This document shows, in pieces, positions 18,748-26,697 of a stretch of DNA of 64,000 nt. The stretch is from CAZUXE01 sp964624585 (GTDB lineage Bacteria; Hydrothermota; Tepidihabitantia; B3-TA06): positions 69,262 through 133,261 of the forward strand of contig CAZUXE010000001.1 of the NCBI GenBank assembly GCA_964624585.1, written 5' to 3'. Position 1 is the first letter of the stretch, and every line of letters begins with the position of its first letter. The position numbers and the translations under genes are program-made. The notes under the pieces are model-generated. The model was not told where the DNA came from and made no database searches. It worked only from the letters and a program-made list of their open reading frames with translations.

Positions 18748-19002
18748 ATGGATAACGCTGTATGTATTTATGAATGCAGTTATGAGGAAGCACTAGTTAT
18801 TGCAGGCCTGTTGCAAGCCTCAGAAATTGAAGTTCACCTTCTTGAAGATAAATCTGTGAAGCTGAGACCATTTTCAGAAAAAAAGCCAAGCACGAAAATT
18901 TTGGTTTCCCGCGAAACCGCCGATTTTGCATACCAGATAATTAAAGATGCTTCCCAAAACAAAGAATTCTCAGATTTTGAGCAGAGCGCCGAACTGGAAT
19001 AG
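18748..19002 (+). CDS. DUF2007-like putative signal-transducing protein
   Basis: An 84-residue protein that begins with a strand and the EALVIAGLLQASEIEVHLLED pattern, and later has ILVSRETADFAYQII. This is the usual layout of DUF2007 (a small GlnB-like fold seen in membrane-associated and signalling contexts). It starts 18 nt after the histidine kinase and probably shares its mRNA; a weak GGAAG site lies 8 nt before the ATG. The function is unknown. Confidence 0.65.
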   Translation: MDNAVCIYECSYEEALVIAGLLQASEIEVHLLEDKSVKLRPFSEKKPSTKILVSRETADFAYQIIKDASQNKEFSDFEQSAELE

Positions 19003-19315
19003 ACTTTTCCTTTACAAAAATTTAAGATAATTGACCATGAGCTTGAGGATAGAGGCAAATGAAACATTCAGAATGCTCTCTTAATAATTAAGGATAATAC
19101 TTTAGGCTAAGATGTCTCTTTTGGGGAAAGCATCAGATATGCTTATCCTCATAGGCTTTAATAACGCTTTACCTGAAGTTATCAGAGGCTACAGATTAAA
19201 AATACTTCTGCCTAAAACAACGCTAGCTGTTAATTTTGTAAACCCTTTTTTAGATATTACATATTCTAATTCATTGTCCCAAACAGACCTATATTTAGCG
19301 ACTCCATCGCTTTTA
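19003..19315. other. 313-nt convergent gap
   Basis: This lies between the DUF2007 gene and the 3' end of lexA. A long plus-strand frame crosses it but runs antisense into lexA and has no ribosome site or family pattern. I see no other feature and no clear terminator. Confidence 0.4.
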
Positions 19316-19876
19316 TCAATATTCCCTTATTACGCCTACCACTTTACCTACTATTTCAAAAGGATCGGTAATTATGGAATAAGCGGTATTTTCCGGCTTA
19401 AGGGCATGGACATCCCTGTGCATAATAAGCCGTTTGACAGTAGCCTCATCCGCCAGTCGAGCAACCACTATATCGCCTATTTTTGGCACCTGCTTAGGAT
19501 CAACTACTACCAGATCATCTTCCATAATACCTACTTCTATCATGGAATCACCCTTTACCCTAAGCATAAACGAACGGCGCCATTTTGAGGCGGTAAACAC
19601 CTCTTCTACGTCTTCAACCGCCAAGGTGGGAGTACCTGCCGGAACACGTCCCATTATAGGAATTCCCCATGGTTCAACCTGAATAGCGCGGGCGTGTCCT
19701 TCCTTACGCTTTATAACCCCTTGAGTAGCCAGGTCGTCAAGATGAACTTTTACAGCTTTGGTACTTTTATACCCTAGCCCTGCGGCTATCTCACGAATTG
19801 AAGGCGGATAACCTCGTTCGGAAATAAACTCCCGAACAAAATCATAGATACGCATCTTTGGATTAGGTAGTCTCAC
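19316..19876 (-). CDS. lexA: LexA repressor
   Basis: LexA represses SOS genes and cleaves itself when RecA filaments form. The N-terminal winged helix-turn-helix (PPSIREIAAGLGYKST.AVK, residues 24-43), the Ala80-Gly81 cleavage site in VPAGTP, and the Ser111/Lys148 dyad (GDSM, TVKRL) are all present. The frame is open further up, but GTG at 19876 is preferred: AAGGAG lies 7 nt before it, it gives a normal 186-residue LexA, and the longer version would start inside the -35/-10 region. The promoter carries a candidate autoregulatory operator. Confidence 0.95.
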   Translation of the reverse strand: MRLPNPKMRIYDFVREFISERGYPPSIREIAAGLGYKSTKAVKVHLDDLATQGVIKRKEGHARAIQVEPWGIPIMGRVPAGTPTLAVEDVEEVFTASKWRRSFMLRVKGDSMIEVGIMEDDLVVVDPKQVPKIGDIVVARLADEATVKRLIMHRDVHALKPENTAYSIITDPFEIVGKVVGVIREY

Positions 19877-19898
19877 ATCAATCTCCTTTTTGCCTATT

Positions 19899-19927
19899 AT
19901 TGTAAACATTAATACACTGTTTGTCAA
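19899..19927 (-). promoter_or_regulatory. lexA promoter with palindromic operator
   Basis: Minus strand TTGACA (19922-19927), 17-nt spacer, TACAAT (19899-19904). Two overlapping palindromes lie between the boxes: TGTA-N8-TACA (19901-19916) and AAACA-N9-TGTTT (19904-19922). A LexA autoregulatory site here is likely by position, but the motif of this lineage is unknown. Confidence 0.65.
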
Positions 19928-20140
19928 GGCCTACTATCGCTGAGCGCAAAATAATCTTGTTATATAAGAAGATTTATATTATAGAAAAACTGATTAAGAC
20001 CAAGCTATGCTACAGATTCAGATTACTTTACCGGAAGCCGATGGTAAGCGCCACGCCCAGAATTCCCTTTGATAATTGATAGAGAGCAATGAGTAAGAAT
20101 ACTCTAGGATTAGGATACAGAAGGGGAAGTCAGACTTATT

Positions 20141-20731
20141 TTATGCTATATCGGCAGATTCCTTAAGTTTCTTCTTAGCCGTCAACCGATACTGCACAAA
20201 TATGCCCAAAAATCCTAAAATCAGCCATCCTACCGCATTTACATAGGGTATAACAGAGGCATCAAATTTCATAACAGTAACCAGAGTAACCACAATTAAA
20301 TACGCACCTATAAACGCTGTGGTTACAATTATCATGAATTTTTGGAACACAAGCGCCAGTACTCCCAGCAACACCGCCAAAACAATAGCTACCCAAAACG
20401 GCAAGACTATTCCTGTAACAGAGCTTATCACAGACCAAACTACAATTCCTAGGTACGCGCCAAGAATAAAGATCCCGATAAAATAAAGATAGAAAGCCAA
20501 AACAGCAAATATTAAACCGCCTACAATACCTACCAGACCGGATATTAAAGTTAAATTAGTAAATTTATATAGTATACCCGCAGTTAAAACGAATCCGAAA
20601 ATAAACCCCACAATGGCCAAAATTACCTTAAATAACCGATAACCGAAGAAACAAAACAACACTCCAAAAATAATAACTATTGCCGCAAGTATAAATGGCA
20701 ACACCCCTGACAAACTTAAAGCTCCAGTCAT
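20141..20731 (-). CDS. multi-pass membrane protein (DUF4203-like)
   Basis: A 196-residue protein that is almost entirely membrane: about seven hydrophobic segments separated by short loops, ending in a basic RLTAKKKLKESADIA tail. The GYRLFKVILAIVGFIFGF and FILGAYLGIVVW patterns resemble DUF4203/TMEM198-type proteins. No transport signature is visible. It has an AAGGAGG site and follows another small membrane protein on the same strand, probably as a two-gene unit. Confidence 0.7.
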   Translation of the reverse strand: MTGALSLSGVLPFILAAIVIIFGVLFCFFGYRLFKVILAIVGFIFGFVLTAGILYKFTNLTLISGLVGIVGGLIFAVLAFYLYFIGIFILGAYLGIVVWSVISSVTGIVLPFWVAIVLAVLLGVLALVFQKFMIIVTTAFIGAYLIVVTLVTVMKFDASVIPYVNAVGWLILGFLGIFVQYRLTAKKKLKESADIA

Positions 20732-20798
20732 AAAGCCTCCTTAACGTTTAAGAAGATAAGGCTATTTATAAAAATCGGAATGCCTCACCTAAATTTCG

Positions 20799-21041
20799 TT
20801 ATCCGAACCAACCCCCGGCAGCCAGTCTTAACATAGCCATCACTATTACTATGGATGAAATGATAAACCCCGCGATACCGGCAGGCGTAGACATTTTTTT
20901 CACTATAGGAATAAAACCGAACGTAAATCCTAATACACTTAAGATAATTGCCAACCATTCGAGAATACCAAACAGCGGCAGCAATCCCACTACTCCTACC
21001 ACAAAAGCAACTATAGAAACACTTAAACTGGCAATGTCCAT
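20799..21041 (-). CDS. small membrane protein
   Basis: An 80-residue protein with three hydrophobic segments (about 6-24, 28-46 and 54-72). It is preceded by AAGGAG 8 nt before the ATG and by a good promoter. The tripartite layout resembles small DUF4190-like proteins, but I cannot assign a family. A longer overlapping frame on the same strand lacks hydrophobic order and is rejected. Confidence 0.65.
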   Translation of the reverse strand: MDIASLSVSIVAFVVGVVGLLPLFGILEWLAIILSVLGFTFGFIPIVKKMSTPAGIAGFIISSIVIVMAMLRLAAGGWFG

Positions 21042-21065
21042 TCATGCTCCTTTATAATTCAATTT

Positions 21066-21093
21066 AGTTTAATCACAAGTTCATGGCTGTCAA
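21066..21093 (-). promoter_or_regulatory. promoter of the two small membrane genes
   Basis: Minus strand TTGACA (21088-21093), 16-nt spacer, TAAACT (21066-21071), about 25 nt before the start codon's ribosome site. Confidence 0.6.
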
Positions 21094-21151
21094 CAAGAAA
21101 ATAGACTGTTGATAACGCTCCGAAAAATCCCACTACACACATCTAAACCGC

Positions 21152-21179
21152 AAAAAGGGTCGCCTAGGCGACCCTTTTT
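21152..21179. terminator. perfect bidirectional terminator between divergent genes
   Basis: AAAAAGGGTCGCC / GGCGACCCTTTTT, 13 bp with a 2-nt centre, gives a T5 tail on either strand. It lies between two divergent promoters (21066-21093 minus, 21338-21365 plus), so no annotated gene runs into it. The rest of the 375-nt gap shows no reading frame. Confidence 0.8.
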
Positions 21180-21337
21180 CATATGGTTTTAGAGGAATTT
21201 ATACCTTCCGTTCAGAACACACCAGCAATTGTCAAAAACAACTGCTCACCATGGGACATAGTAATATGACGACTCGAAAAGCATTTTTGTTACATATCGT
21301 AAGACTTTTCTTTCCGATAATCCCCTCACCGCATTCC

Positions 21338-21365
21338 TTGACTTGCCAAATCTAAATGTTATTAT
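21338..21365 (+). promoter_or_regulatory. promoter of the lipoprotein gene
   Basis: TTGACT (21338-21343), 16-nt spacer, TATTAT (21360-21365). Leader of about 45 nt. Confidence 0.6.
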
Positions 21366-21416
21366 GGATATTGCTTATTTTTTGAAAATGAGACAATTAT
21401 CATTATGGAGGATTTT

Positions 21417-22070
21417 TTGAAACAAATATTTTATCTTACGCTTTTATTAGCTTTGGCTGGATGCGGAACGGTATCTGCAATTCGTCCTCTTAATCCAGGA
21501 AAAAGGGCATTGGCCTTTTCAGTAGGCGGCCCTATAGCTGAGGTACCTAATATTGGTAAACTTCCCCTGCCTTATACTCAGCTAAGGTATAGGTGGGGAA
21601 TAATTAAAGGGATTGAAGCCCACGTAAGCCTTCATCCCACTATGCTTGCCTTCGGCACGCTCGGAGTAGATGCTGGAGCTAGTTTTGAATTGCTTGAGCA
21701 AAAAAATGCGCTACCTTCCGTATGTATCGGACTTAATCCTACACTTTGGGTCAATCCATTTAATGCAGCTGGCGGATTTAAGCCACAGGCAGAAGGCGTG
21801 CTTTCCTGGAGACTTAGTCCTGCTATCCTTAGCTATTGCGGAGCTCAAGCCTTTTTTCAACTCAAAAAACCCTATGTTCCTTTTGCAGTAATGCTTGGAA
21901 GTGAATTCCTTCTTGGGCATTCTTTAGGACTAAGCATTGAAGCCAAATGGTTCGCGCCACTGGAGGACTCTAAACTCAGGGTAATAAATTTCCCAATTTC
22001 CCCAGGCGACAGAGGTGCAATTGGAGCAGTTGTAGGTATAACTTTTTACCCCGGAGGCAAATATGAGTAG
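21417..22070 (+). CDS. outer-membrane lipoprotein, barrel-like
   Basis: I place the start at TTG 21417, not the in-frame ATG at 21405: GGAGG lies inside the longer version, 6 nt before TTG. From TTG the protein opens MKQIFYLTLLLALAGC, a classical lipobox with Cys at residue 16. The remaining ~200 residues alternate polar and hydrophobic positions as in a small beta-barrel (LRYRWGIIKGIEAHVSL and similar), ending in VGITFYPGG. It overlaps the next gene's frame and is probably cotranscribed with the hydrolase. Function unknown. Confidence 0.75.
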   Translation: MKQIFYLTLLLALAGCGTVSAIRPLNPGKRALAFSVGGPIAEVPNIGKLPLPYTQLRYRWGIIKGIEAHVSLHPTMLAFGTLGVDAGASFELLEQKNALPSVCIGLNPTLWVNPFNAAGGFKPQAEGVLSWRLSPAILSYCGAQAFFQLKKPYVPFAVMLGSEFLLGHSLGLSIEAKWFAPLEDSKLRVINFPISPGDRGAIGAVVGITFYPGGKYE

Positions 22071-22146
22071 ACGGGGACAATTCCTAGCTTACAGGGAAAA
22101 CACTCTAATGAGCAAGTCTACATCTTTAACTGTTAGGAAGGAGATA

Positions 22147-23043
22147 GTGTGCAAAAAATCTATGAGAGATAAAAAACTCCTCCTATCCATAACAGCCCTA
22201 TTGTTGTTATTAACCGGATGCTTTTCATTAGAACCCTTCTATTTCCGTAACGAAAGCGTAGACAAGTATTTCAAAACTCAGGATATGGCACGTGAAAAAC
22301 ATTACCGCGGCATTATACCGCAATCTTTAATAAAAGCCGACAGTTTCGTAGTTGAAGGCGATACCATATTTGCATTCTGGGCAATGCAACCGATAGATAC
22401 ACTTAAACAACTTGATAAAACCGTAACTATCCTTTATAGCCACGGCAACTTACGCAATATCAACACTTACTGGGACAGGGTTGAATTACTATGGGAACTG
22501 GGATACAGAGTGTATATATACGATTATCCCGGATTTGGCCGCTCACAGGGTAAACCAAGCTCTGCTGCTTGTTTTAGCAGCGCCAAAGCCGCCTTAAACA
22601 GGGTCTATAGTAATCCAAATGTTGATACGGCAAATGTGGTTTTCTATGGATATTCGCTTGGAACTTACGTAGCAACCTATCTTGCAAGTGAAGTACGTGC
22701 GCCAGTTGTCTTGACATTGGAATCTGCAGCAGCATCAAGCTCAGCCTTTATCGAAGATTCAGGTCTGCTTGACTTACCAGGTGGAGTAATCTCAGATGAC
22801 GACTTTGATAACGAAAAACGAATAGCCCACATCAATTGTCCACTTTTGATGATTCATGGCAAAGCCGACGCTTACGTTGTCTTTAATCACCATGTTCCAA
22901 AACTTTGGGAACTTGCAAAAGAACCTAAAGACTCGCTTTGGATTGAAAATGCAGGTCATGGTAATATCCCCTATATCGCTGGAAACACTTATACTAAAAA
23001 AATTGTAAATTTCATAACTGCACACACATCTAAGAAAAAGTAG
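22147..23043 (+). CDS. lipoprotein alpha/beta hydrolase
   Basis: The catalytic triad of an alpha/beta hydrolase is visible: nucleophile Ser in GYSLGT, acid Asp in HGKADAY, and His in NAGHGN; SHGN forms the oxyanion region. A lipobox (ITALLLLLTGC) precedes it. The frame opens at 22063, but GTG at 22147 with AAGGAG 3 nt upstream or ATG at 22162 gives a proper lipoprotein signal. An esterase or peptidase of BEM46/FrsA-like type is likely; the substrate is unknown. Confidence 0.82.
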   Translation: MCKKSMRDKKLLLSITALLLLLTGCFSLEPFYFRNESVDKYFKTQDMAREKHYRGIIPQSLIKADSFVVEGDTIFAFWAMQPIDTLKQLDKTVTILYSHGNLRNINTYWDRVELLWELGYRVYIYDYPGFGRSQGKPSSAACFSSAKAALNRVYSNPNVDTANVVFYGYSLGTYVATYLASEVRAPVVLTLESAAASSSAFIEDSGLLDLPGGVISDDDFDNEKRIAHINCPLLMIHGKADAYVVFNHHVPKLWELAKEPKDSLWIENAGHGNIPYIAGNTYTKKIVNFITAHTSKKK

Positions 23044-23161
23044 CTTTTTAGAAACATTTCTAAGCTTTAGCTTGACGTATTTAACGCGATTAATTGGATA
23101 AAAGGTGTTCTAAGCTAGTTAAGAAACGTCGGATATTGAACTATTGGTCTATATACAATTA

Positions 23162-23196
23162 CAAAAAAAAGAGCGAGGCCTATGGTCTCGCTCTTT
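23162..23196 (-). terminator. terminator of the tRNA-Pro transcript
   Basis: Read on the minus strand, AAAGAGCGAG pairs with CTCGCTCTTT (10 bp, extendable by three more pairs), followed by a run of eight T. It begins 6 nt after the tRNA 3' end. Confidence 0.85.
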
Positions 23197-23201
23197 GAGA
23201 A

Positions 23202-23276
<75 letters not shown>

Positions 23277-23322
23277 ATTAATTAGGCTTTAGATTTTTTC
23301 AAAAATCCAAAACCTAGAAAGA

Positions 23323-23351
23323 ATTATAAACCCAAGCTTAGCTTATGTCAA
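23323..23351 (-). promoter_or_regulatory. consensus promoter of tRNA-Pro
   Basis: Minus strand TTGACA (23346-23351) and TATAAT (23323-23328) with 17-nt spacing: both boxes match the sigma-70 consensus perfectly. About 40 nt of 5' leader precede the mature tRNA. The remaining parts of the 23044-23520 gap hold no frame. Confidence 0.85.
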
Positions 23352-23486
23352 GCTTCTAAACCCTATACCGCAAAAACTATCCCTTCTTACTTGAAGAAAA
23401 TAGACAGAATACAAATAACATAAAGCCTTAACACCATAGTATTTACGTTTTATTACTACTGCCGCCCCCAAGGAGGATAAAAACAC

Positions 23487-23514
23487 TTGACTCTACCTAA
23501 ATTCTCGTTATCCT
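23487..23514 (+). promoter_or_regulatory. promoter giving a leaderless mRNA
   Basis: TTGACT (23487-23492), 16-nt spacer, TATCCT (23509-23514). The ATG at 23521 begins 7 nt after the -10 box. An AGGAGG at 23471-23476 lies upstream of the promoter and cannot serve this gene. Confidence 0.7.
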
Positions 23515-23520
23515 ATTAGT

Positions 23521-24465
23521 ATGCCTAAGTTTATTCCTAAAGGTGACAGGAAAGACGAAAAGAAAAGTCAAAAACCTGCGCCTGAAGTTAAGAAAAAAAT
23601 GCAACCTTCAGATGAAGATTTAGCTAAGCTACGTGAGTTAGAAAAGAAATTCGGTAAAACCGGCGGGGCAAAAGAACCCTCAACTGCTTCAAATATTTCT
23701 GAAACTAAGAAACCCGATTGGAAAAAAGTCGAACGCAAAGATGAAAAGAAAAGCGTTCAATCTTCTGGAGCCACAAAAGACCTTGATTTAATCAATCACG
23801 AAGCTATAAGACGCTCACGAATACCTACTGATGCTGTTTCTAAAGATGATGCCCAATACATCTCTAAAGATAAGCTTGAGCGCCGGAAACGTGAACTTTC
23901 CATGACAGAGGCGCGACTGAGAAGTCTGGAAAGGGAAGAGCAGGAAATTAACAAACGCCTTGAATACCTGAGACGAGAGCATTCAGCCATGGAGTTGGCT
24001 ATAAAGGAGAAGTCTCATCTAGAAAGGGAAATTGCTGAACTAAGGGAAGACAGAAACAGGGTAAAGGCAAAGTTGGACGAATTCAAAAGCATGGCAGGCC
24101 AGCTTGAAGAGAAAACATGGGAAGAGTTAAGAAAATCACCAGCCATCGGCGCCAAGATATCGGCCTTGGAAAGACGTATACATGAACTTGAAGGACAAAT
24201 TCTTGAGCTTAACGAACAAAGATTTAAGGGTACTGGCGTTACTGATAAAACTACAGCCGCAACAGTCCAACCGCAACCAAAACCTCAACAGGTACCGGTA
24301 GTAAAATCTGAAACTAAACCTGAACCTCCGCCTGCCCCTACACAAATACCGGCAGAATCTCCACAAAAACCCGCTGAGCCAAAACAACAAAAACCGCCTA
24401 AAACTCCGGAGAAAAAATCTGCGGTTGCTCAGCAGAAGAAAAAGAAAACCCGATTGGCGTTCTAG
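23521..24465 (+). CDS. highly charged coiled-coil protein of unknown function
   Basis: 314 residues with a lysine-rich N-terminal third, a long heptad-patterned coiled coil (about residues 115-235, rich in Leu, Glu and Arg), and a Pro/Lys/Gln-rich disordered tail ending in KKKKTRLAF. No enzymatic motif or membrane segment. The strong positive charge at both ends would suit binding to nucleic acid or ribosomes, but this is conjecture. Predicted leaderless, and flanked by 259 nt without features before the convergent efflux operon. Confidence 0.7.
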   Translation: MPKFIPKGDRKDEKKSQKPAPEVKKKMQPSDEDLAKLRELEKKFGKTGGAKEPSTASNISETKKPDWKKVERKDEKKSVQSSGATKDLDLINHEAIRRSRIPTDAVSKDDAQYISKDKLERRKRELSMTEARLRSLEREEQEINKRLEYLRREHSAMELAIKEKSHLEREIAELREDRNRVKAKLDEFKSMAGQLEEKTWEELRKSPAIGAKISALERRIHELEGQILELNEQRFKGTGVTDKTTAATVQPQPKPQQVPVVKSETKPEPPPAPTQIPAESPQKPAEPKQQKPPKTPEKKSAVAQQKKKKTRLAF

Positions 24466-24724
24466 TTTAATCCCGACGACCTTCAACTCTTCCTAACCTA
24501 CAACATCTTCAGAGCAAGCATAGCTTAGAATTGTTATGGATAGCTCGCCTTTTTTCGAAAAATACGATGCTGATACTGTACTGGGATGAAAAGGTAATTC
24601 CTTCAACAACTTAGAGATATAATTAAAACAAAGTAGCTAAAAATTGATTCACCGTATCAACATAATGTAAACAAGTAACTTTGAAAAGACTAATGTATCA
24701 GAATACAGGGCGTCTAGGCCATCA

Positions 24725-25984
24725 TCATTCGTATCTTATCGCTTGAATAGGGTTAAGTTTGGAGGCCTTTTGCGCTGGATAGATTCCAAAGAATATGCCA
24801 ACTGCAGCAGAGAAGGTGAAACCCAAAAGAATAGTCCACCAAGGCGATGCTGCGTTAAGAAACTTTACGAAAACAGAAACCAACTGGGATATTCCTATTC
24901 CGGCAAGAATACCAATCAAACCGCCAAGCATAGCAAGCATCACTGATTCCAAAAGAAACTGCATCATAATATCTTTATCGCGAGCGCCAAGGGCCTTACG
25001 AACACCTATCTCACGTGTCCGCTCTGAAACAGATACCAGCATTATATTCATGATACCGATACCGCCAACAAGAAGGGAAATCGCAGCAATACCTACCATA
25101 ACAATCCACATCACAGAGGTTATACCCTTAAGAGCGGTCATAATCATCTGTTGAGTATTCAAGCCAAAATCGTTTTCATCATCATAATGCAAACCACGTC
25201 TTACTCGCAATAATTCCTCAACATCTTCTAAAGCTCTCTTCATAGGCACGCCCTTCTTGGGCAGCGCCTCTATAGAAAGACCACGCCATATTGAACGCCA
25301 ACCGCGAGGAACAGGATTGTATTTAAGATAAGTTGATATCGGTATAATTATAACGTTATCCTGAGTGTTGCCAAACATTGTTCCTTTTTCTTCAAGGACA
25401 CCGACAACTAAATAGCGATGATTCTCAACATCAATAGTTTGGTCAATGGGGTTCTCAGCGCCAAAAAGATTCTCAGCAACATATGAACCAATTACGCAAA
25501 CCATACGACGATGCATACGATCACCTCTGGTAATAAACCTACCCGACTCAACCATTCGATTAGCGGTTAAGTCTCCGCCCTCACTTGTACCAATAAGTTC
25601 ACAATTTTGGGCCTTCTTACCCAAGCGTTTAAGAGTTCCAACACCTTTTTGTATGGAGGGAGCAGCGACTTCAATTGACGGCAAGCTTGCCAAGGCTTCT
25701 GCATCTTCCACTGAAAAGTTGGGACGTTTACGAATTTCATCAAAGTCTACATTAGAGCGTTGTCCAGGCCCTCCCATCATCCATTCCATTTTCTGAATAT
25801 AGATTGTTGAAGACCCAAGGCTTGAAAATTGTTTAGCTATGGTGCGATTCAAGCCTTCGAGGAGCGAGAGTATAGCTATGACAGTCATAACACCTATAAT
25901 TATTCCTAAAGTAGTAAGAAACGAGCGCGACTTATGGTGCCTGAGAGAGCCAACAGACAAACCAAGCAAAGCCAAGAAACTCAT
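24725..25984 (-). CDS. MacB-type ABC transporter permease
   Basis: 419 residues with the MacB topology: one N-terminal helix (SFLTTLGIIIGVMTVIAIL), a large periplasmic MacB_PCD domain (about 45-275), then three C-terminal FtsX helices including the conserved VSERTREIGVRKALGA loop. In MacAB-TolC, this protein moves periplasmic substrates by mechanotransmission. Unlike E. coli MacB, the ATPase is a separate protein, overlapping by 4 nt (ATGA). Substrate may be a peptide, toxin or siderophore; it cannot be told from sequence. Confidence 0.9.
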   Translation of the reverse strand: MSFLALLGLSVGSLRHHKSRSFLTTLGIIIGVMTVIAILSLLEGLNRTIAKQFSSLGSSTIYIQKMEWMMGGPGQRSNVDFDEIRKRPNFSVEDAEALASLPSIEVAAPSIQKGVGTLKRLGKKAQNCELIGTSEGGDLTANRMVESGRFITRGDRMHRRMVCVIGSYVAENLFGAENPIDQTIDVENHRYLVVGVLEEKGTMFGNTQDNVIIIPISTYLKYNPVPRGWRSIWRGLSIEALPKKGVPMKRALEDVEELLRVRRGLHYDDENDFGLNTQQMIMTALKGITSVMWIVMVGIAAISLLVGGIGIMNIMLVSVSERTREIGVRKALGARDKDIMMQFLLESVMLAMLGGLIGILAGIGISQLVSVFVKFLNAASPWWTILLGFTFSAAVGIFFGIYPAQKASKLNPIQAIRYE

Positions 25985-26697
25985 ACAATCCTCCCATCGC
26001 GTAGGGTTATTACTCTCTTTGCATGTTGGGCCACACTGTCGTCATGAGTTACTACTATTAAAGTGCGTCCCTGTTCATTAAGTTCATCCAGAAGCTGCAT
26101 AATTTCCTCTTCAGTTTTTGAATCGAGATTACCTGTAGGTTCATCTGCAAGGATTATAGCCGGATTATTACTCAAGGCACGGGCTATAGCCACACGTTGT
26201 GATTCACCACCTGAAAGTTCGTTGGGTTTATGATGCCCACGGTCAGCTAAACCTACCTTACGCAATGTATCTTCAACTATTTGTTCACGCTTCTCAGCGT
26301 CCATTCCGGAATACTGTAGAGGAAGCTCTACGTTTTGAGCAGCTGTCAATCGTGGCAAAAGATTGAACTGCTGGAAAACAAATCCTACTTCATGGTTACG
26401 CACATAAGCCAATTGATCTGAATTATAACGCGATATCTCTTGACCTTTAAGGTGATATTCCCCCTCTGATGGAGTATCAAGACAACCTAGAATGTGCATA
26501 AGAGTGGATTTACCGGAACCTGAGGAACCCATAATTGCTACATAATCGCCTTCGTAGATATCAAGGTCTATATTAACCAAAGCCTTAACAGCAATACGGC
26601 CAGTAGCATAAACTCTGGATATCCCGTGCAAGCTAATTATCGGCTCTAGCCCCCTATTTTCACTTCTACTCTGGCGCCTTGGCCTTTTTTCCGCCAT
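25981..26697 (-). CDS. MacB/LolD-type ABC transporter ATP-binding protein
   Basis: 238 residues with Walker A GSSGSGKST, Q-loop FVFQQFNLL, signature LSGGESQ, Walker B IILADEP and the switch His (VVTHD). It powers the adjacent permease. The ATG at 26697 overlaps the adaptor gene by 52 nt, but AAGGAG lies 9 nt upstream and no later start fits. The first ~17 residues (basic, Arg-rich) are extra relative to typical LolD proteins. Confidence 0.93.
   Translation of the reverse strand: MAEKRPRRQSRSENRGLEPIISLHGISRVYATGRIAVKALVNIDLDIYEGDYVAIMGSSGSGKSTLMHILGCLDTPSEGEYHLKGQEISRYNSDQLAYVRNHEVGFVFQQFNLLPRLTAAQNVELPLQYSGMDAEKREQIVEDTLRKVGLADRGHHKPNELSGGESQRVAIARALSNNPAIILADEPTGNLDSKTEEEIMQLLDELNEQGRTLIVVTHDDSVAQHAKRVITLRDGRIV

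Noticed and set aside
19112..19588. 158-codon plus-strand frame across the lexA 3' end
   Set aside because: It has no ribosome site or family pattern, and more than half of it is antisense to lexA, whose frame is certain.
19877..19927. longer LexA starting upstream of the GTG
   Set aside because: The extension would be translated from the promoter sequence itself and lies before the AAGGAG site.
20785..21045. 86-codon minus-strand frame overlapping the small membrane gene
   Set aside because: The overlapping 80-residue frame has three ordered hydrophobic segments and the AAGGAG site with the right spacing; the longer frame looks random (many Cys, Tyr and Arg).
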